From Lutibacter sp. (GTDB lineage: Bacteria > Bacteroidota > Bacteroidia > Flavobacteriales > Flavobacteriaceae): 41,821 nucleotides of DNA. Below are positions 27,569 to 37,742 of the stretch, piece by piece; the stretch's first letter is position 1, and every line of letters begins with the position of its first letter. The translations under genes and the position numbers were made by a program. Under the pieces are notes generated by a model, which saw only the letters and a program-made list of their open reading frames with translations, did not search any database and was not told the origin of the DNA. The stretch lies in the NCBI GenBank assembly GCA_015662775.1, contig DQTL01000194.1, positions 1-41,821 of the forward strand, given 5' to 3'.

Positions 27569-30511
27569 ATGAACACCATACATAGCATCGGCACAAAAGA
27601 AATATTTCTCATCCTTTTATTACTAATTAGTTCAATAAAACTTCAAGCACAACAACCAGATCCCTTATTAACAAAAGATCATCAAGCACAAGAACAATGG
27701 GTAGATAGTATTCTTTCTACAATGACAGTTCGAGAAAAAGTAGGACAACTTATCATGGTTCAAACCTATTCTAATAGAGACAAAGAACATCAAAAATATA
27801 TTGAAAATCTTATTGAAAAACACCAAATTGGTGGATTGACTTTTATGCAAGGTTCACCCCATAAACAAGGACTGCTCAATAATTTGTACCAAGCTAAATC
27901 AAAAATACCTTTACTTATTTCTTTTGATGGCGAATGGGGTTTAAACATGCGTATTGATAGCACCTATAGATTTCCTTGGAATATGACTTTGGGTGCAATA
28001 CGTGACAATAATTTACTTGAAAAATTAGGAAAACGTATTGGAGAACAACACAAAAGACTAGGAATACACATCAACTTTGCACCTGTAATTGATATAAACA
28101 CCAACCCAAACAATCCTATAATTGGTAATAGATCGTATGGAGAAGACAAATACAATGTCACCCAAAAAGCAAGTGCTTTTATCAAAGGTTTACAAGGCGA
28201 AAAGGTATTAGCTTGTGGCAAGCACTTTCCAGGACATGGCGATACGGCTATGGATTCACACAAAACCTTACCTAGTATTTTATTTGATAAAGAACGAATT
28301 GATAGCATAGAATTATACCCATATAAAAAATTGTTTGGAGAAAATATGGGAAGTGTCATGACAGCACATTTAAGTATTCCTAGTTTAGAAAGTGACAAAA
28401 CGATTCCTACTTCTATTTCTAAAAAAGTAGTGACCAATCTTTTACAAGACAAATTAGGTTTCAATGGTTTGATTATCACAGATGCATTAAATATGAAAGG
28501 AGCTAGTAATTTTGCCGAAAATGGGGCTATTGATTTGGCAGCATTTTTGGCAGGAAATGATATTTTACTTTTCCCACAAGATGTTGCTAAAGCTATTTCG
28601 TATATCGAAAAGGCTTATAGCTCCGAAAAGTTTTCAGAAGCTAGACTCAATTATTCTGTTCGAAAGATTTTAAAAACAAAATATTGGGCAGGTTTAAACA
28701 ACTACAAACCAGTTGATTTAAACAACCTACATTCCGATTTAAACACAACTTACGACACCCTTTTAGATAAAGAATTGATAGACCAATCGATTACTCTTTT
28801 AAAAAATGGAACAAGCTTTCCAATAAAAGATGTGCAACAAAAAATCGCCTATATAAAACTCGGAGACTCAGAAGCTAATGCAACTCCTTTTGTAACAATG
28901 TTAAAAAAATACACTTCGGTTACAATTATAAAAACAAAAGAGAGGAAGAAAATTTTACAAGAACTAAAAAAATATGATCTAGTAATCATCGGTTTTCATA
29001 AGTCAAATGCAAACCCTTGGAAAAATTATAAATTCTCAAAAGACGAATTAAAATTAATCAAAAAAATAAGCACAAAAAACAAGGTGGTTTTAAGTGTTTT
29101 TGCAAGTCCGTATAGTTTGTTGCAAATAGCTGATTTTAAGAATATAGAGGCTATTGTATTAGGGTATCAAAATTCGGTTTTTGCACAAGAATTAACAGCT
29201 CAAAAAATATTTGGTGCTATAGAAACCAACGGAAAACTTCCTGTAAGTATAGGTATTGAATTTCCAGCAGGACATGGTATATTTTCACATAGTTTAAAAC
29301 GATTATCTTATGGAAAACCCGAAGAAGTCGGCATGAGTTTCCAAAAATTACAAAGATTAGATTCTTTAGCGAACGTAGTGCTTACTGATAAAATGTCGCC
29401 AGGCATGCAGGTTTTAGTTGCCAAAAACGGAAAAGTTGTTTTTCATAAATCTTATGGATATTTCACATACAATAAAAAACGAAAAGTAATAAATTCAGAC
29501 ATCTATGATTTGGCATCTGTCACCAAAATTTTAGGAGGTTTACCACTACTTATGAAAGCCGAAGAGGAAGGAAAATATAATCTAGACGACACTTTAGGGG
29601 AACTCATGCCCGTTCTAAAAGGAAGCAACAAAGAAGCTATTACAATGCGTAAAGCACTGGCACATAATGCACAACTTAAAGCATGGATTAACTACTACCC
29701 TACTACTTTTGATAGTATTACCAAAAAACCTTTAACTGCCTATTATAGAAACAAATCTTCTAAAGATTTCAATATTAAAATATCCGAAAAGCTTTATTTA
29801 CGTAGTGATTATCAAGATACGATTTATAAACATATTGCAGTTTCTGAATTAAGAGAAAAACCAGGTTATAAATACAGCGGACTCATCTTTTATTTGATGA
29901 AAGACTATATTTTTAGGAATTACAACAAACAAATGAATATACTGGATGATGAGTGGTTTTACAAACCGCTCGGAGCAAACACATTAACATATTTACCTTT
30001 AGAAAAGTTCTCAAAAGAACGAATTGCACCTACCGAAAAAGACACCTATTTTAGAAATGAAACTATACAAGGAACCGTGCACGATATGGGAGCCGCCATG
30101 ATGGGTGGTGTTAGTGGAAACGCTGGACTTTTTGGAAATGCCAATGATATTGCTAAAATGATGCAAATGTATTTACAAGGTGGTTTTTATGGTGGTAAAC
30201 GTTATTTTCAATCTAAAACTATTAATAAATTCAATACGCAATACTACGCAAAAGACTCTATACGTAGAGGTTTGGGCTTTGACAAACCACAAATAGACCC
30301 AGAAGTAAAAGCAACCTGTGGCTGTGTCTCAGATAAGAGTTTTGGTCATGCTGGTTTTACAGGGACTTATGTTTGGGCAGATCCTGAAACAGAATTGGTA
30401 TATATCTTTCTTTCTAACCGTACCTACCCAACTATGAATAATCGTCAACTTTACAAAGAGGATATTCGTACGAAAGCACATCAGATTATTGTAGATGCTA
30501 TTTTGGAATAG
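27569..30511 (+). CDS. Glycoside hydrolase family 3 fused to a serine hydrolase (beta-lactamase-like) domain
   Basis: N-terminal GH3 KHFPGHGDTAMDSH; C-terminal SVTKILGG SxxK, Y-x-N-like and HAGFTGT motifs. Confidence 0.88.
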   Translation: MNTIHSIGTKEIFLILLLLISSIKLQAQQPDPLLTKDHQAQEQWVDSILSTMTVREKVGQLIMVQTYSNRDKEHQKYIENLIEKHQIGGLTFMQGSPHKQGLLNNLYQAKSKIPLLISFDGEWGLNMRIDSTYRFPWNMTLGAIRDNNLLEKLGKRIGEQHKRLGIHINFAPVIDINTNPNNPIIGNRSYGEDKYNVTQKASAFIKGLQGEKVLACGKHFPGHGDTAMDSHKTLPSILFDKERIDSIELYPYKKLFGENMGSVMTAHLSIPSLESDKTIPTSISKKVVTNLLQDKLGFNGLIITDALNMKGASNFAENGAIDLAAFLAGNDILLFPQDVAKAISYIEKAYSSEKFSEARLNYSVRKILKTKYWAGLNNYKPVDLNNLHSDLNTTYDTLLDKELIDQSITLLKNGTSFPIKDVQQKIAYIKLGDSEANATPFVTMLKKYTSVTIIKTKERKKILQELKKYDLVIIGFHKSNANPWKNYKFSKDELKLIKKISTKNKVVLSVFASPYSLLQIADFKNIEAIVLGYQNSVFAQELTAQKIFGAIETNGKLPVSIGIEFPAGHGIFSHSLKRLSYGKPEEVGMSFQKLQRLDSLANVVLTDKMSPGMQVLVAKNGKVVFHKSYGYFTYNKKRKVINSDIYDLASVTKILGGLPLLMKAEEEGKYNLDDTLGELMPVLKGSNKEAITMRKALAHNAQLKAWINYYPTTFDSITKKPLTAYYRNKSSKDFNIKISEKLYLRSDYQDTIYKHIAVSELREKPGYKYSGLIFYLMKDYIFRNYNKQMNILDDEWFYKPLGANTLTYLPLEKFSKERIAPTEKDTYFRNETIQGTVHDMGAAMMGGVSGNAGLFGNANDIAKMMQMYLQGGFYGGKRYFQSKTINKFNTQYYAKDSIRRGLGFDKPQIDPEVKATCGCVSDKSFGHAGFTGTYVWADPETELVYIFLSNRTYPTMNNRQLYKEDIRTKAHQIIVDAILE

Positions 30512-30726
30512 TAAACAATGAAATATCATCTTCTTATCACATTTCAAAGTTACAAGAATTATTTTTCAAAAATGTACAGCAATTAGTAAACAACTTCAAT
30601 TTAACCCTGAAACAGTCATTTTTCAGGGTAAAGTGGTTAATTATTGACCCATAAAAGCCTAATTAAAGCTGTTTTTGTAAAGCTCATTTTTCTAGTTCTA
30701 GGTTTCTGCTTACTTTTACCTACATA

Positions 30727-32946
30727 ATGAGAATATACAACACACTATTGGTTCTGTTTTTTTTGAATTTTTCTTTTATAGGTTACACCCAAATTAAAGA
30801 AAGAAATTCAACAAATCTGCCCCAACAAGAGATTTATAAAGATCGAATTACTGACGAGCAAGGAAAACCAATTTCACAAGTTCGTGTAAGTGTACGAGGA
30901 AAAGGGATATTTACTTATACAAATTACAACGGTGATTTTAGTATCAAAGCTAAAATTGGAGATGAAATTGTATTGAGTAAAGATGGAAAACTAATTAACT
31001 CCTATTATTTAGATGGAAGTATTGATTACCAAGTAGAAGACCTTTCTGAAGAAGTTGTCAAGGAAAAAAAGTTAGCTAAAACAAAAATTAGGAGTCGCTC
31101 TTTAGAATCTGAAGAAACTAATCTTGACTCTGCTTCTTATTACAATAAAAAGAATCCAAATAAGAGTATAGATTTTGTTGAGAAATTTTTAAAATCTGGA
31201 AAAAGAAAAGTAAAAAAACAACTCGACAAAAGCTATAGATTATTAGGTGACAGTTATATGAAACTCAAACAATACGATTTAGCTGTTACCAATTACCAAC
31301 AGGCTCTTAGAAAAAATGAGGACTCTGATTTGAGAATAAAATTAGCAAAAGCACTAGCTTTAAATAAACAATATACGCTTAGCAACAACACCTATCAAGA
31401 CCTTTTAAAACAATCTGTTTCTCCTTCGGAAGAAATGCAAATCAAAGAAGGTTTAGGGAATAATGCTAACAATCAAAACAAAGTTGAAAAAGCATTGACT
31501 TATTTTCAAGAAGCATTAGGTATTGCAGATCATAATAGACTTACAAGTGAAATTTCGAGTTTAAATCTTAAAATAGCTACTTTATTAAATCGAAAAGGAA
31601 GTAAAGAAAAAGCAAATATTTACATTCAGAATAGTATTCAACAACTACAAACAGTACCCATGCAAAAAAGGGCAGCTGTACAAAATAAAGTAGCAGAAGT
31701 CTATCAAACCAATAAAGATTTTGACAATGAAATTGAAATTAGAAAACAAACATTAGCAGAATTAGAAGAAGCCGAAGTAGAAAGCATCAGTATAATTGAA
31801 GATGATGAAACTAAGGTCGAAGTAACAACCTCTCAACTCAATTTAGATATTGGTCGTGCGTATTTAGATAAAAACGAATTTGGAAAAGCCATACCCTATC
31901 TTGAAAAAAGTGTTTCTAAAGCCAGTGCCTCAAACAATTTAGAAATTCAAAAAAATGCAATTCAAAAGCTTTCTGAACTCTATAAAAAAGTTGGAAATTC
32001 AAAAAAAGCACTCCAAAATTATCAAGAATACGCAAGATTAGTAGAAGAATTATACCGACAAAAAGAAACAGAAATACAAGCGGCAACGACCCTTAACAAC
32101 GAACTTCGAGCCAAGCAAAATCGCATAAATTCTTTGGAGAAAGATAGAGAATTATCAGAAAGCAAGTACCAACTCTCCGTAAGTGAACAAGATCTAACAG
32201 TAGCCAACTACAAGAGACAAAAACTATTGATATATGGGTTGCTATTTGGTTTAGTCCTTTTTAGTTTTGCGTTGTTTTATATGTATCGCAGTAACAAACA
32301 AAAGAAATTAGCGAATAATTTATTGGCATTAAAATCATTACGTTCACAAATGAATCCGCATTTTATTTTTAATGCGTTAAATTCTGTCAATAGTTTTATT
32401 GCTCAAAATGACGAACGAACTGCTAATAGATACTTAACTGATTTCTCTACTTTAATGCGTAATGTATTGAATAATTCAGAACAAGATTTTATCCCATTAA
32501 AAAAAGAAATAGAACTCCTAAAACTCTATTTGCAATTAGAACATTCACGGTTTGAAGACAAATTTGATTTTAAAATAAATGTAGATGAAAAAATACATTT
32601 AAACGAATTTCAAATTCCACCTATGTTATTACAACCTTATGTAGAGAATGCGGTATGGCATGGGTTACGTTACAAGAAAACTAAGGGAAACTTGTTAATT
32701 GATTTTAAGCAAAAAGATAATGAAACCATTCAAATTATAATTTCTGATGATGGTATCGGTAGAGCCAAATCAAAAGAACTTAAAACTCAAAATCAGAAAA
32801 AACAACAATCAAAAGGAATGGGAAATATCAAAAAACGTATAAAAATTCTCAATGAAATGTACAACGATAAAGTAGATGTGTTTATTGAAGATTTAACCGA
32901 TGATAAAACAGGTACTAAGGTTGTTTTGATTTTAAAAAAAGATTAA
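30727..32946 (+). CDS. TPR-containing sensor histidine kinase, LytS/YehU type
   Basis: N-terminal carboxypeptidase-regulatory-like segment, TPRs, one TM, SQMNPHFIFNALNSVNSFI, GIGRAKS. Confidence 0.88.
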   Translation: MRIYNTLLVLFFLNFSFIGYTQIKERNSTNLPQQEIYKDRITDEQGKPISQVRVSVRGKGIFTYTNYNGDFSIKAKIGDEIVLSKDGKLINSYYLDGSIDYQVEDLSEEVVKEKKLAKTKIRSRSLESEETNLDSASYYNKKNPNKSIDFVEKFLKSGKRKVKKQLDKSYRLLGDSYMKLKQYDLAVTNYQQALRKNEDSDLRIKLAKALALNKQYTLSNNTYQDLLKQSVSPSEEMQIKEGLGNNANNQNKVEKALTYFQEALGIADHNRLTSEISSLNLKIATLLNRKGSKEKANIYIQNSIQQLQTVPMQKRAAVQNKVAEVYQTNKDFDNEIEIRKQTLAELEEAEVESISIIEDDETKVEVTTSQLNLDIGRAYLDKNEFGKAIPYLEKSVSKASASNNLEIQKNAIQKLSELYKKVGNSKKALQNYQEYARLVEELYRQKETEIQAATTLNNELRAKQNRINSLEKDRELSESKYQLSVSEQDLTVANYKRQKLLIYGLLFGLVLFSFALFYMYRSNKQKKLANNLLALKSLRSQMNPHFIFNALNSVNSFIAQNDERTANRYLTDFSTLMRNVLNNSEQDFIPLKKEIELLKLYLQLEHSRFEDKFDFKINVDEKIHLNEFQIPPMLLQPYVENAVWHGLRYKKTKGNLLIDFKQKDNETIQIIISDDGIGRAKSKELKTQNQKKQQSKGMGNIKKRIKILNEMYNDKVDVFIEDLTDDKTGTKVVLILKKD

Positions 32947-32977
32947 TATTTAAAAGAACTCTTAATAAACAATAACT

Positions 32978-33090
32978 ATGAAATATATTTTAATACTCTT
33001 TTCACTTTTAACTCTAAATAATTGTTTGTAAATAAAACAGGTAGTATAGGTTTTGATACTTCTGGAACAGAATGGAGGTTAAATAAATAA
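32978..33090 (+). pseudogene. Frameshifted lipoprotein remnant
   Basis: MKYILILFSLLTLNNCL* followed in another frame by FVNKTGSIGFDTSGTEWRLNK*. Confidence 0.35.
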
Positions 33091-33098
33091 CAAATAAA

Positions 33099-34133
33099 AT
33101 GTACAGAAACATACTTATATTATTTTTGGTTGTCGCTCAATCCTGCCAAACAACCTACCAACCCAGAAAAGAAATAAATCCTACAATCCAAGAGTTTAAA
33201 CAAGACAGTATAAGTATTAGAGCCATTCAAATAGTCGATAAAAACACCGTTTATTATGCGGGTTCCAATGGTAGTTTTGGTTATACCCAAGATGCTGGAA
33301 AAACATGGGCGAAAACAAAAATCACTTACCAAGACAGCATAAAACCCAGTTTCAGAAGTATTGCCTCAAATGGAACTGATCTATTTATCTTAAGCATTGA
33401 AAGTCCGGCTTTGTTGTATAAAATATCAAGTGATAAAACCGAGTTGGTCTATACCGAAAACCACCCAAAAGTATTTTACGATTCAATGGCTTTTTTTGAT
33501 GAATTAAATGGAATTGCAATGGGTGACCCCACCGAAGATTGTTTATCAATAATCACTACAAATGATGGTGGCAAAACATGGGAAAAAACAGATTGCTCAA
33601 ACCTACCTAAAACGATAGAAGGTGAAGCTGTCTTTGCTGCTAGCAATACCAATATTAAAATAATTGACAATACAGTTTGGTTAGTTTCAGGTGGAACAAA
33701 AGCACGGGTTTTTAAATCATCCGATAAAGGGATTTCTTGGCAAGTTTTTGATACACCAATAATACAAGGCAAAGGATCTCAAGGTATTTATTCGGTTGAT
33801 TTTTATGATAAGAATAACGGGTTTATTATAGGTGGTGACTATTCAAATCCCAAAGAAAACCAACAAAACAAAGCTGTTACTACAGATGGTGGAAAAACAT
33901 GGCAACTAGTAGCACAAGGAAAAGACCCCAATTACAGAAGTTGTGTACAGTATATTCCCAATACAAATGGAAAAGAACTAATTGCAGTTGGTGTTATGGG
34001 CGTTTCTTTTTCAAATGATGCAGGGAAAACTTGGAAAAAAGTCAGTGATGCTTCTTATTTTACAATTCAGTTTATTGATAAAAATACAGCATGGCTTGGC
34101 GGACATCAAAAAATGGGATTAATGCGATTTTAA
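33099..34133 (+). CDS. BNR/Ycf48-like beta-propeller protein
   Basis: Repeated DAGKTW / DGGKTWEK / DKGISW motifs; lipoprotein-like N-terminus. Confidence 0.78.
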   Translation: MYRNILILFLVVAQSCQTTYQPRKEINPTIQEFKQDSISIRAIQIVDKNTVYYAGSNGSFGYTQDAGKTWAKTKITYQDSIKPSFRSIASNGTDLFILSIESPALLYKISSDKTELVYTENHPKVFYDSMAFFDELNGIAMGDPTEDCLSIITTNDGGKTWEKTDCSNLPKTIEGEAVFAASNTNIKIIDNTVWLVSGGTKARVFKSSDKGISWQVFDTPIIQGKGSQGIYSVDFYDKNNGFIIGGDYSNPKENQQNKAVTTDGGKTWQLVAQGKDPNYRSCVQYIPNTNGKELIAVGVMGVSFSNDAGKTWKKVSDASYFTIQFIDKNTAWLGGHQKMGLMRF

Positions 34134-34336
34134 CACATATAGTATTTGTCATTTTGGACAATGGGAATTATCTTTTCATCAAAAGAAAGATTTCTATTTG
34201 TTAATAGAACAGCTCTTTTTTAATGAATCTATAGTAAAATCAACTTAAAGCCTCTTTTAATAAAAGAATAAAAAATAATAAAAGTGGACAATGGCAGGAC
34301 AAGCGTCGTTATCCAATTAAATAAACATAAATTAAA

Positions 34337-34350
34337 ACTACATTTGTAGT
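34337..34350. promoter_or_regulatory. Palindrome ACTACA-TT-TGTAGT overlapping a TACATTTG -7 element
   Basis: 6-bp perfect arms; TACATTTG at 34339-34346; 22 nt before ATG 34372. Confidence 0.5.
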
Positions 34351-34371
34351 CAATTATTAAACATTAATATT

Positions 34372-35244
34372 ATGAAAAATATTTTTAGTAAATTATTAGT
34401 TGGTATTTTTATTATCTCTTACACAACTACTTTCGCTCAAGACATCATCACAAAAAAAGATGGTACCACTTTAGAAGTAATTATTAAAGAAATGAAAAAC
34501 AACACCATTAAATATGTAGATTTTAAAGACCCAAATGGAGTTATATTCACTATTGACAAAGCTTTTGTCAGTGATGTTGCCTTTAAATATGGTAAAACAA
34601 TGGAAATTAAAAATCATGAAGGTGATAAGTTATATTTTGCCGAAGACAAGATTAATAACATTATGTTCAATTTTTCTGCATTTGGTTCAAACACGCTTGG
34701 TCTTGCCTATGAGAGAGCCATAGCACCTGGGCAATCTGTTCTTGGTGAAATAAAAATATACGGACTAGGAATCAACTCAAATGATATTGATAGAAATGGA
34801 TTTGGTGCAGACGTAGCATATAGACTAAAAACAAAAAAATTGTTTAGAGGCAATTCTTATAGACCAAAACATATTTTAGATGGTTCCTATTTTTCGCCTG
34901 TTTTTGGTTTTAGTAGTGGTAAAACAACGTATAATCATTATTATTATAATTATGATGGGAGTAGTACATCTATTATTTCACTAGATCATTCTGTTTTTCA
35001 TTTTGGAATTCAATATGGAAAACAATGGATTTTAAACAATATCCTTTCAATAGATGCCTCAGTAGGTTTTCATTATTATGGAGGTAGTTTTGATGGAGAT
35101 GAAGATCAAAATAGTTTTATTGGTTTTGGAGAACCTCTTCGCCTAGGTAATATGATAGGAAGTGATAACAAACTATTTAGTTTTAATCTTAGAATTGGAA
35201 TCTTAGCAGGGAAAGAAAGTATTGTTAAGAAAAAAGAAGAATAG
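34372..35244 (+). CDS. Secreted/outer-membrane protein of unknown function
   Basis: Signal peptide MKNIFSKLLVGIFIISYTTTFAQ; beta-strand-rich C-terminal half. Confidence 0.6.
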   Translation: MKNIFSKLLVGIFIISYTTTFAQDIITKKDGTTLEVIIKEMKNNTIKYVDFKDPNGVIFTIDKAFVSDVAFKYGKTMEIKNHEGDKLYFAEDKINNIMFNFSAFGSNTLGLAYERAIAPGQSVLGEIKIYGLGINSNDIDRNGFGADVAYRLKTKKLFRGNSYRPKHILDGSYFSPVFGFSSGKTTYNHYYYNYDGSSTSIISLDHSVFHFGIQYGKQWILNNILSIDASVGFHYYGGSFDGDEDQNSFIGFGEPLRLGNMIGSDNKLFSFNLRIGILAGKESIVKKKEE

Positions 35245-35325
35245 GATACTATTCAGTATATCAGTATAATTTACAAACTAGTTTTCTCAGGTTAGTAATT
35301 AAATAATAAAAACTTGTGAAAAATA

Positions 35326-35362
35326 AAAAACACTCATAATCAATAAGACTATGAGTGTTTTT
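35326..35362 (-). terminator. Intrinsic terminator of tmRNA
   Basis: AAAAACACTCATA...TATGAGTGTTTTT hairpin abutting the tmRNA 3' end. Confidence 0.8.
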
Positions 35363-35363
35363 G

Positions 35364-35754
35364 TGGAGACGGCGGGAATCGAACCCGCGTCCAAACGAGC
35401 AACCAACCCGTTTTCTACATGCTTAGTTCTTGTTTAATTTTCGACAAGGAGCTGACCAAAAACCGCCCACTCAAAGCTTAGTTTCTTTAATTTCGGAATA
35501 GAATCGAAACATTTCTAATCCTATGTTTACTTTTACGATGCCTCTAAACTAATCGCCGTAAACCAAGGCTCTTAAGAGACATTCAGCCTTCTTGCCTAGC
35601 AAGAAATTAGCAAATCCTACTATAATTCAGATTAAGCAGCTAAAGCGTAATTATTTTCGCCGTTTATAAAGTGAAATTGGGTTTTACGAGTGCTACTTCA
35701 TTACTCGACATGCTTACGATTTGCTTGACCTCGCTGTCAAAACCGGTCGTCCCC
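35364..35754 (-). ncRNA. ssrA: Transfer-messenger RNA
   Basis: 5' GGGGACGACCGGTTTTGACAGCG..., 3' GGTTCGATTCCCGCCGTCTCCA; tag ORF 35632-35661 GENNYALAA*; 3' CCA not encoded. Confidence 0.95.
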
Positions 35755-35852
35755 ATTTATAGTTTAAAGTCCAAAGTTTGTAACGTTTCAAAGTTCTCAA
35801 CTAAAATAGTTTGCAAAAATATGCTTTTTTTACGTGTCTTTTACAACAATAA

Positions 35853-36317
35853 TTATTCCATAATAAATTTTGTGACAGAATCAGGCACCAACGACGAAAT
35901 GTCACCATTATTTCTATAGACATCACGGACTATACTCGAGCTTATATATGCTGTATTGGCACTAGTTAATAGAAAAACTGTTTCTATTCCCGATAAGTTT
36001 CTATTGGTTTGGGCAATGGCTTTTTCAAATTCGAAATCTGCTGGGTTACGCAATCCTCGTAAAATGTATTCTGCATTCATCTTATTGCAATAATCGATTG
36101 TTAAACCTTGATAGGTAGTTACTTTTATTTTTGAATTATTTTTAAATGTATTTTTGATAAATTGTAAACGTTGTTCTTGAGTAAACAAATATTTTTTATC
36201 ATTATTTACACCTATAGCAATAATTATTTCATCAAATAAATTAGTAGCTCTGTTGATAATATCAACATGACCTAATGTGATGGGATCAAATGATCCTGGA
36301 AAAATGGCTCGTTTCAT
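35853..36317 (-). CDS. coaD: Pantetheine-phosphate adenylyltransferase
   Basis: AIFPGSFDPITLGHVDII, EYILRGLRNPADFEFE. Confidence 0.95.
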   Translation of the reverse strand: MKRAIFPGSFDPITLGHVDIINRATNLFDEIIIAIGVNNDKKYLFTQEQRLQFIKNTFKNNSKIKVTTYQGLTIDYCNKMNAEYILRGLRNPADFEFEKAIAQTNRNLSGIETVFLLTSANTAYISSSIVRDVYRNNGDISSLVPDSVTKFIME

Positions 36318-36387
36318 AATACTAGATTTTAGACCGCTACGCTGTTAGATATTAGACTGTTTGCTAATTAGTTGATATATACTCGAT

Positions 36388-36618
36388 TTAATAATGCTTA
36401 TTCTTTTGGCTTGTGTTCTTTCTCAAAATGTGTTGAACTAAAAAACAATAAACTAACTTCTTTTCTGATGTTTTCTGCCATGAATTCTCTGCGGTAGCAC
36501 ATCCCAAAATTACAAGAATCACCGTATTCCTATTCACAAAAACATTTTTAAAATAGAAATAAACAATAACTCCAGCAATTACTCCTACTAAAAAAGGTGA
36601 AATAAAACCCTTAGCCAT
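36388..36618 (-). CDS. Small hypothetical membrane protein
   Basis: ORF 76 aa with N-terminal TM segment only; weak. Confidence 0.35.
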   Translation of the reverse strand: MAKGFISPFLVGVIAGVIVYFYFKNVFVNRNTVILVILGCATAENSWQKTSEKKLVYCFLVQHILRKNTSQKNKHY

Positions 36619-36673
36619 GCTATAATACGTATTGATTTTTCAATCATACTTTCAAATTTCTTTATCTTCAACT

Positions 36674-36769
36674 TTTCAAATCAACAAATCTTCAAATCAA
36701 CAAATCTTCAAATCAACTAATCGGCTAATCAGCTAATCAGCTAATCAGCTAATCAGCTAATCAGCTAAT
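36674..36769. repeat. 8-bp tandem repeat array, 12 units
   Basis: Alternating CAACAAAT/CTTCAAAT grading into six CAGCTAAT-type units; ddl stop codon is in the last unit. Confidence 0.88.
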
Positions 36770-37742
36770 CAACCAAAGCATTCTCCACCAAACTTCCAAA
36801 CAATTCTTCTAAAGAAATCCCAGCTGCTTGTGCTTGTTGTGGTAAAATACTCGCTTCGGTTATACCCGGAACTGTATTTATTTCTATAAAATGTGGTATG
36901 CCATTTTTGTATATATACTCAGCTCTTGACATGCCTTCTAAACGCAATGTTCTATATACTTTCTCCGCAATTTCTCGCACTTGTTTTTCTTGTTCGCTTG
37001 AAATTCTTGCGGGCGTTATTTCTTGAGATTTCCCTAAATATTTAGCCTCAAAATCGAAAAAATCATTTTCTGAAACAATTTCAGTTATCGGTAAAACTGT
37101 TACTTTTCCTTTATAGGTAATTACACCTACGGACACCTCTACGCCATCTAAATACTCTTCTATTAAGACTTCATCGTCTTCTTTGTAGGCAAACTCAACA
37201 GCTTCTACTAGTTTTGACTCTTTATATACTTTTGAAATACCATAGCTAGAGCCTGCTCTATTCGCTTTTACAAAACAAGGTAAGCCTATCTTTTTAATAA
37301 TTTTTTTAGTGTCAATACTATCTCCTTGATTCAAATAAACCGATTTTGCATGTGCGATGTCATAAGACTCTAAAACACTTAAACAATCTCTTTTATTAAA
37401 AGTCAATGCCATTTTATAAAATGAGTCTGAGGTGTGTTTTAGACCTAATAATTCGAAATAAGAAACCAAGACACCATCTTCACCAGGATGCCCATGAATG
37501 GCGTTAAAGATAACATCAAAACAAATTTTTTCACCTTTAATTGTTACAGTAAAATCAGATTTATCTATCGGATATTCATTATCGTTCCCATCGATAAACA
37601 CCCATTTTTCTTCCAAAACATGTATCGCAAACACTTCATATAATTCTGTATTTAGGCTATCACAGACGACCTTTCCACTTTTTAGTGAAATTCCATATTC
37701 TGAGGAATAACCTCCCATGACAACAGCGACTCTTTTCTTCAT
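36765..37742 (-). CDS. ddl: D-alanine--D-alanine ligase
   Basis: GGYSSEYGISLKSG, HGHPGEDG, FIEINTVPGIT; start trimmed to MKKRVAVVMGG. Confidence 0.92.
   Translation of the reverse strand: MKKRVAVVMGGYSSEYGISLKSGKVVCDSLNTELYEVFAIHVLEEKWVFIDGNDNEYPIDKSDFTVTIKGEKICFDVIFNAIHGHPGEDGVLVSYFELLGLKHTSDSFYKMALTFNKRDCLSVLESYDIAHAKSVYLNQGDSIDTKKIIKKIGLPCFVKANRAGSSYGISKVYKESKLVEAVEFAYKEDDEVLIEEYLDGVEVSVGVITYKGKVTVLPITEIVSENDFFDFEAKYLGKSQEITPARISSEQEKQVREIAEKVYRTLRLEGMSRAEYIYKNGIPHFIEINTVPGITEASILPQQAQAAGISLEELFGSLVENALVD

Noticed and set aside
27964-28479. 171-aa minus-strand ORF
   Set aside because: Antisense within the well-supported GH3 domain; no recognisable domain.
33476-33772. 98-aa minus-strand ORF
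   Set aside because: Antisense to the BNR-repeat gene, low-complexity composition.
35671-35919. 82-aa plus-strand ORF
   Set aside because: Lies over the tmRNA 5' region and the 3' end of coaD on the opposite strand; explained by those features.
36674-36769. CRISPR array
   Set aside because: Contiguous 8-bp units with no spacers and no cas genes nearby; simple tandem repeat.
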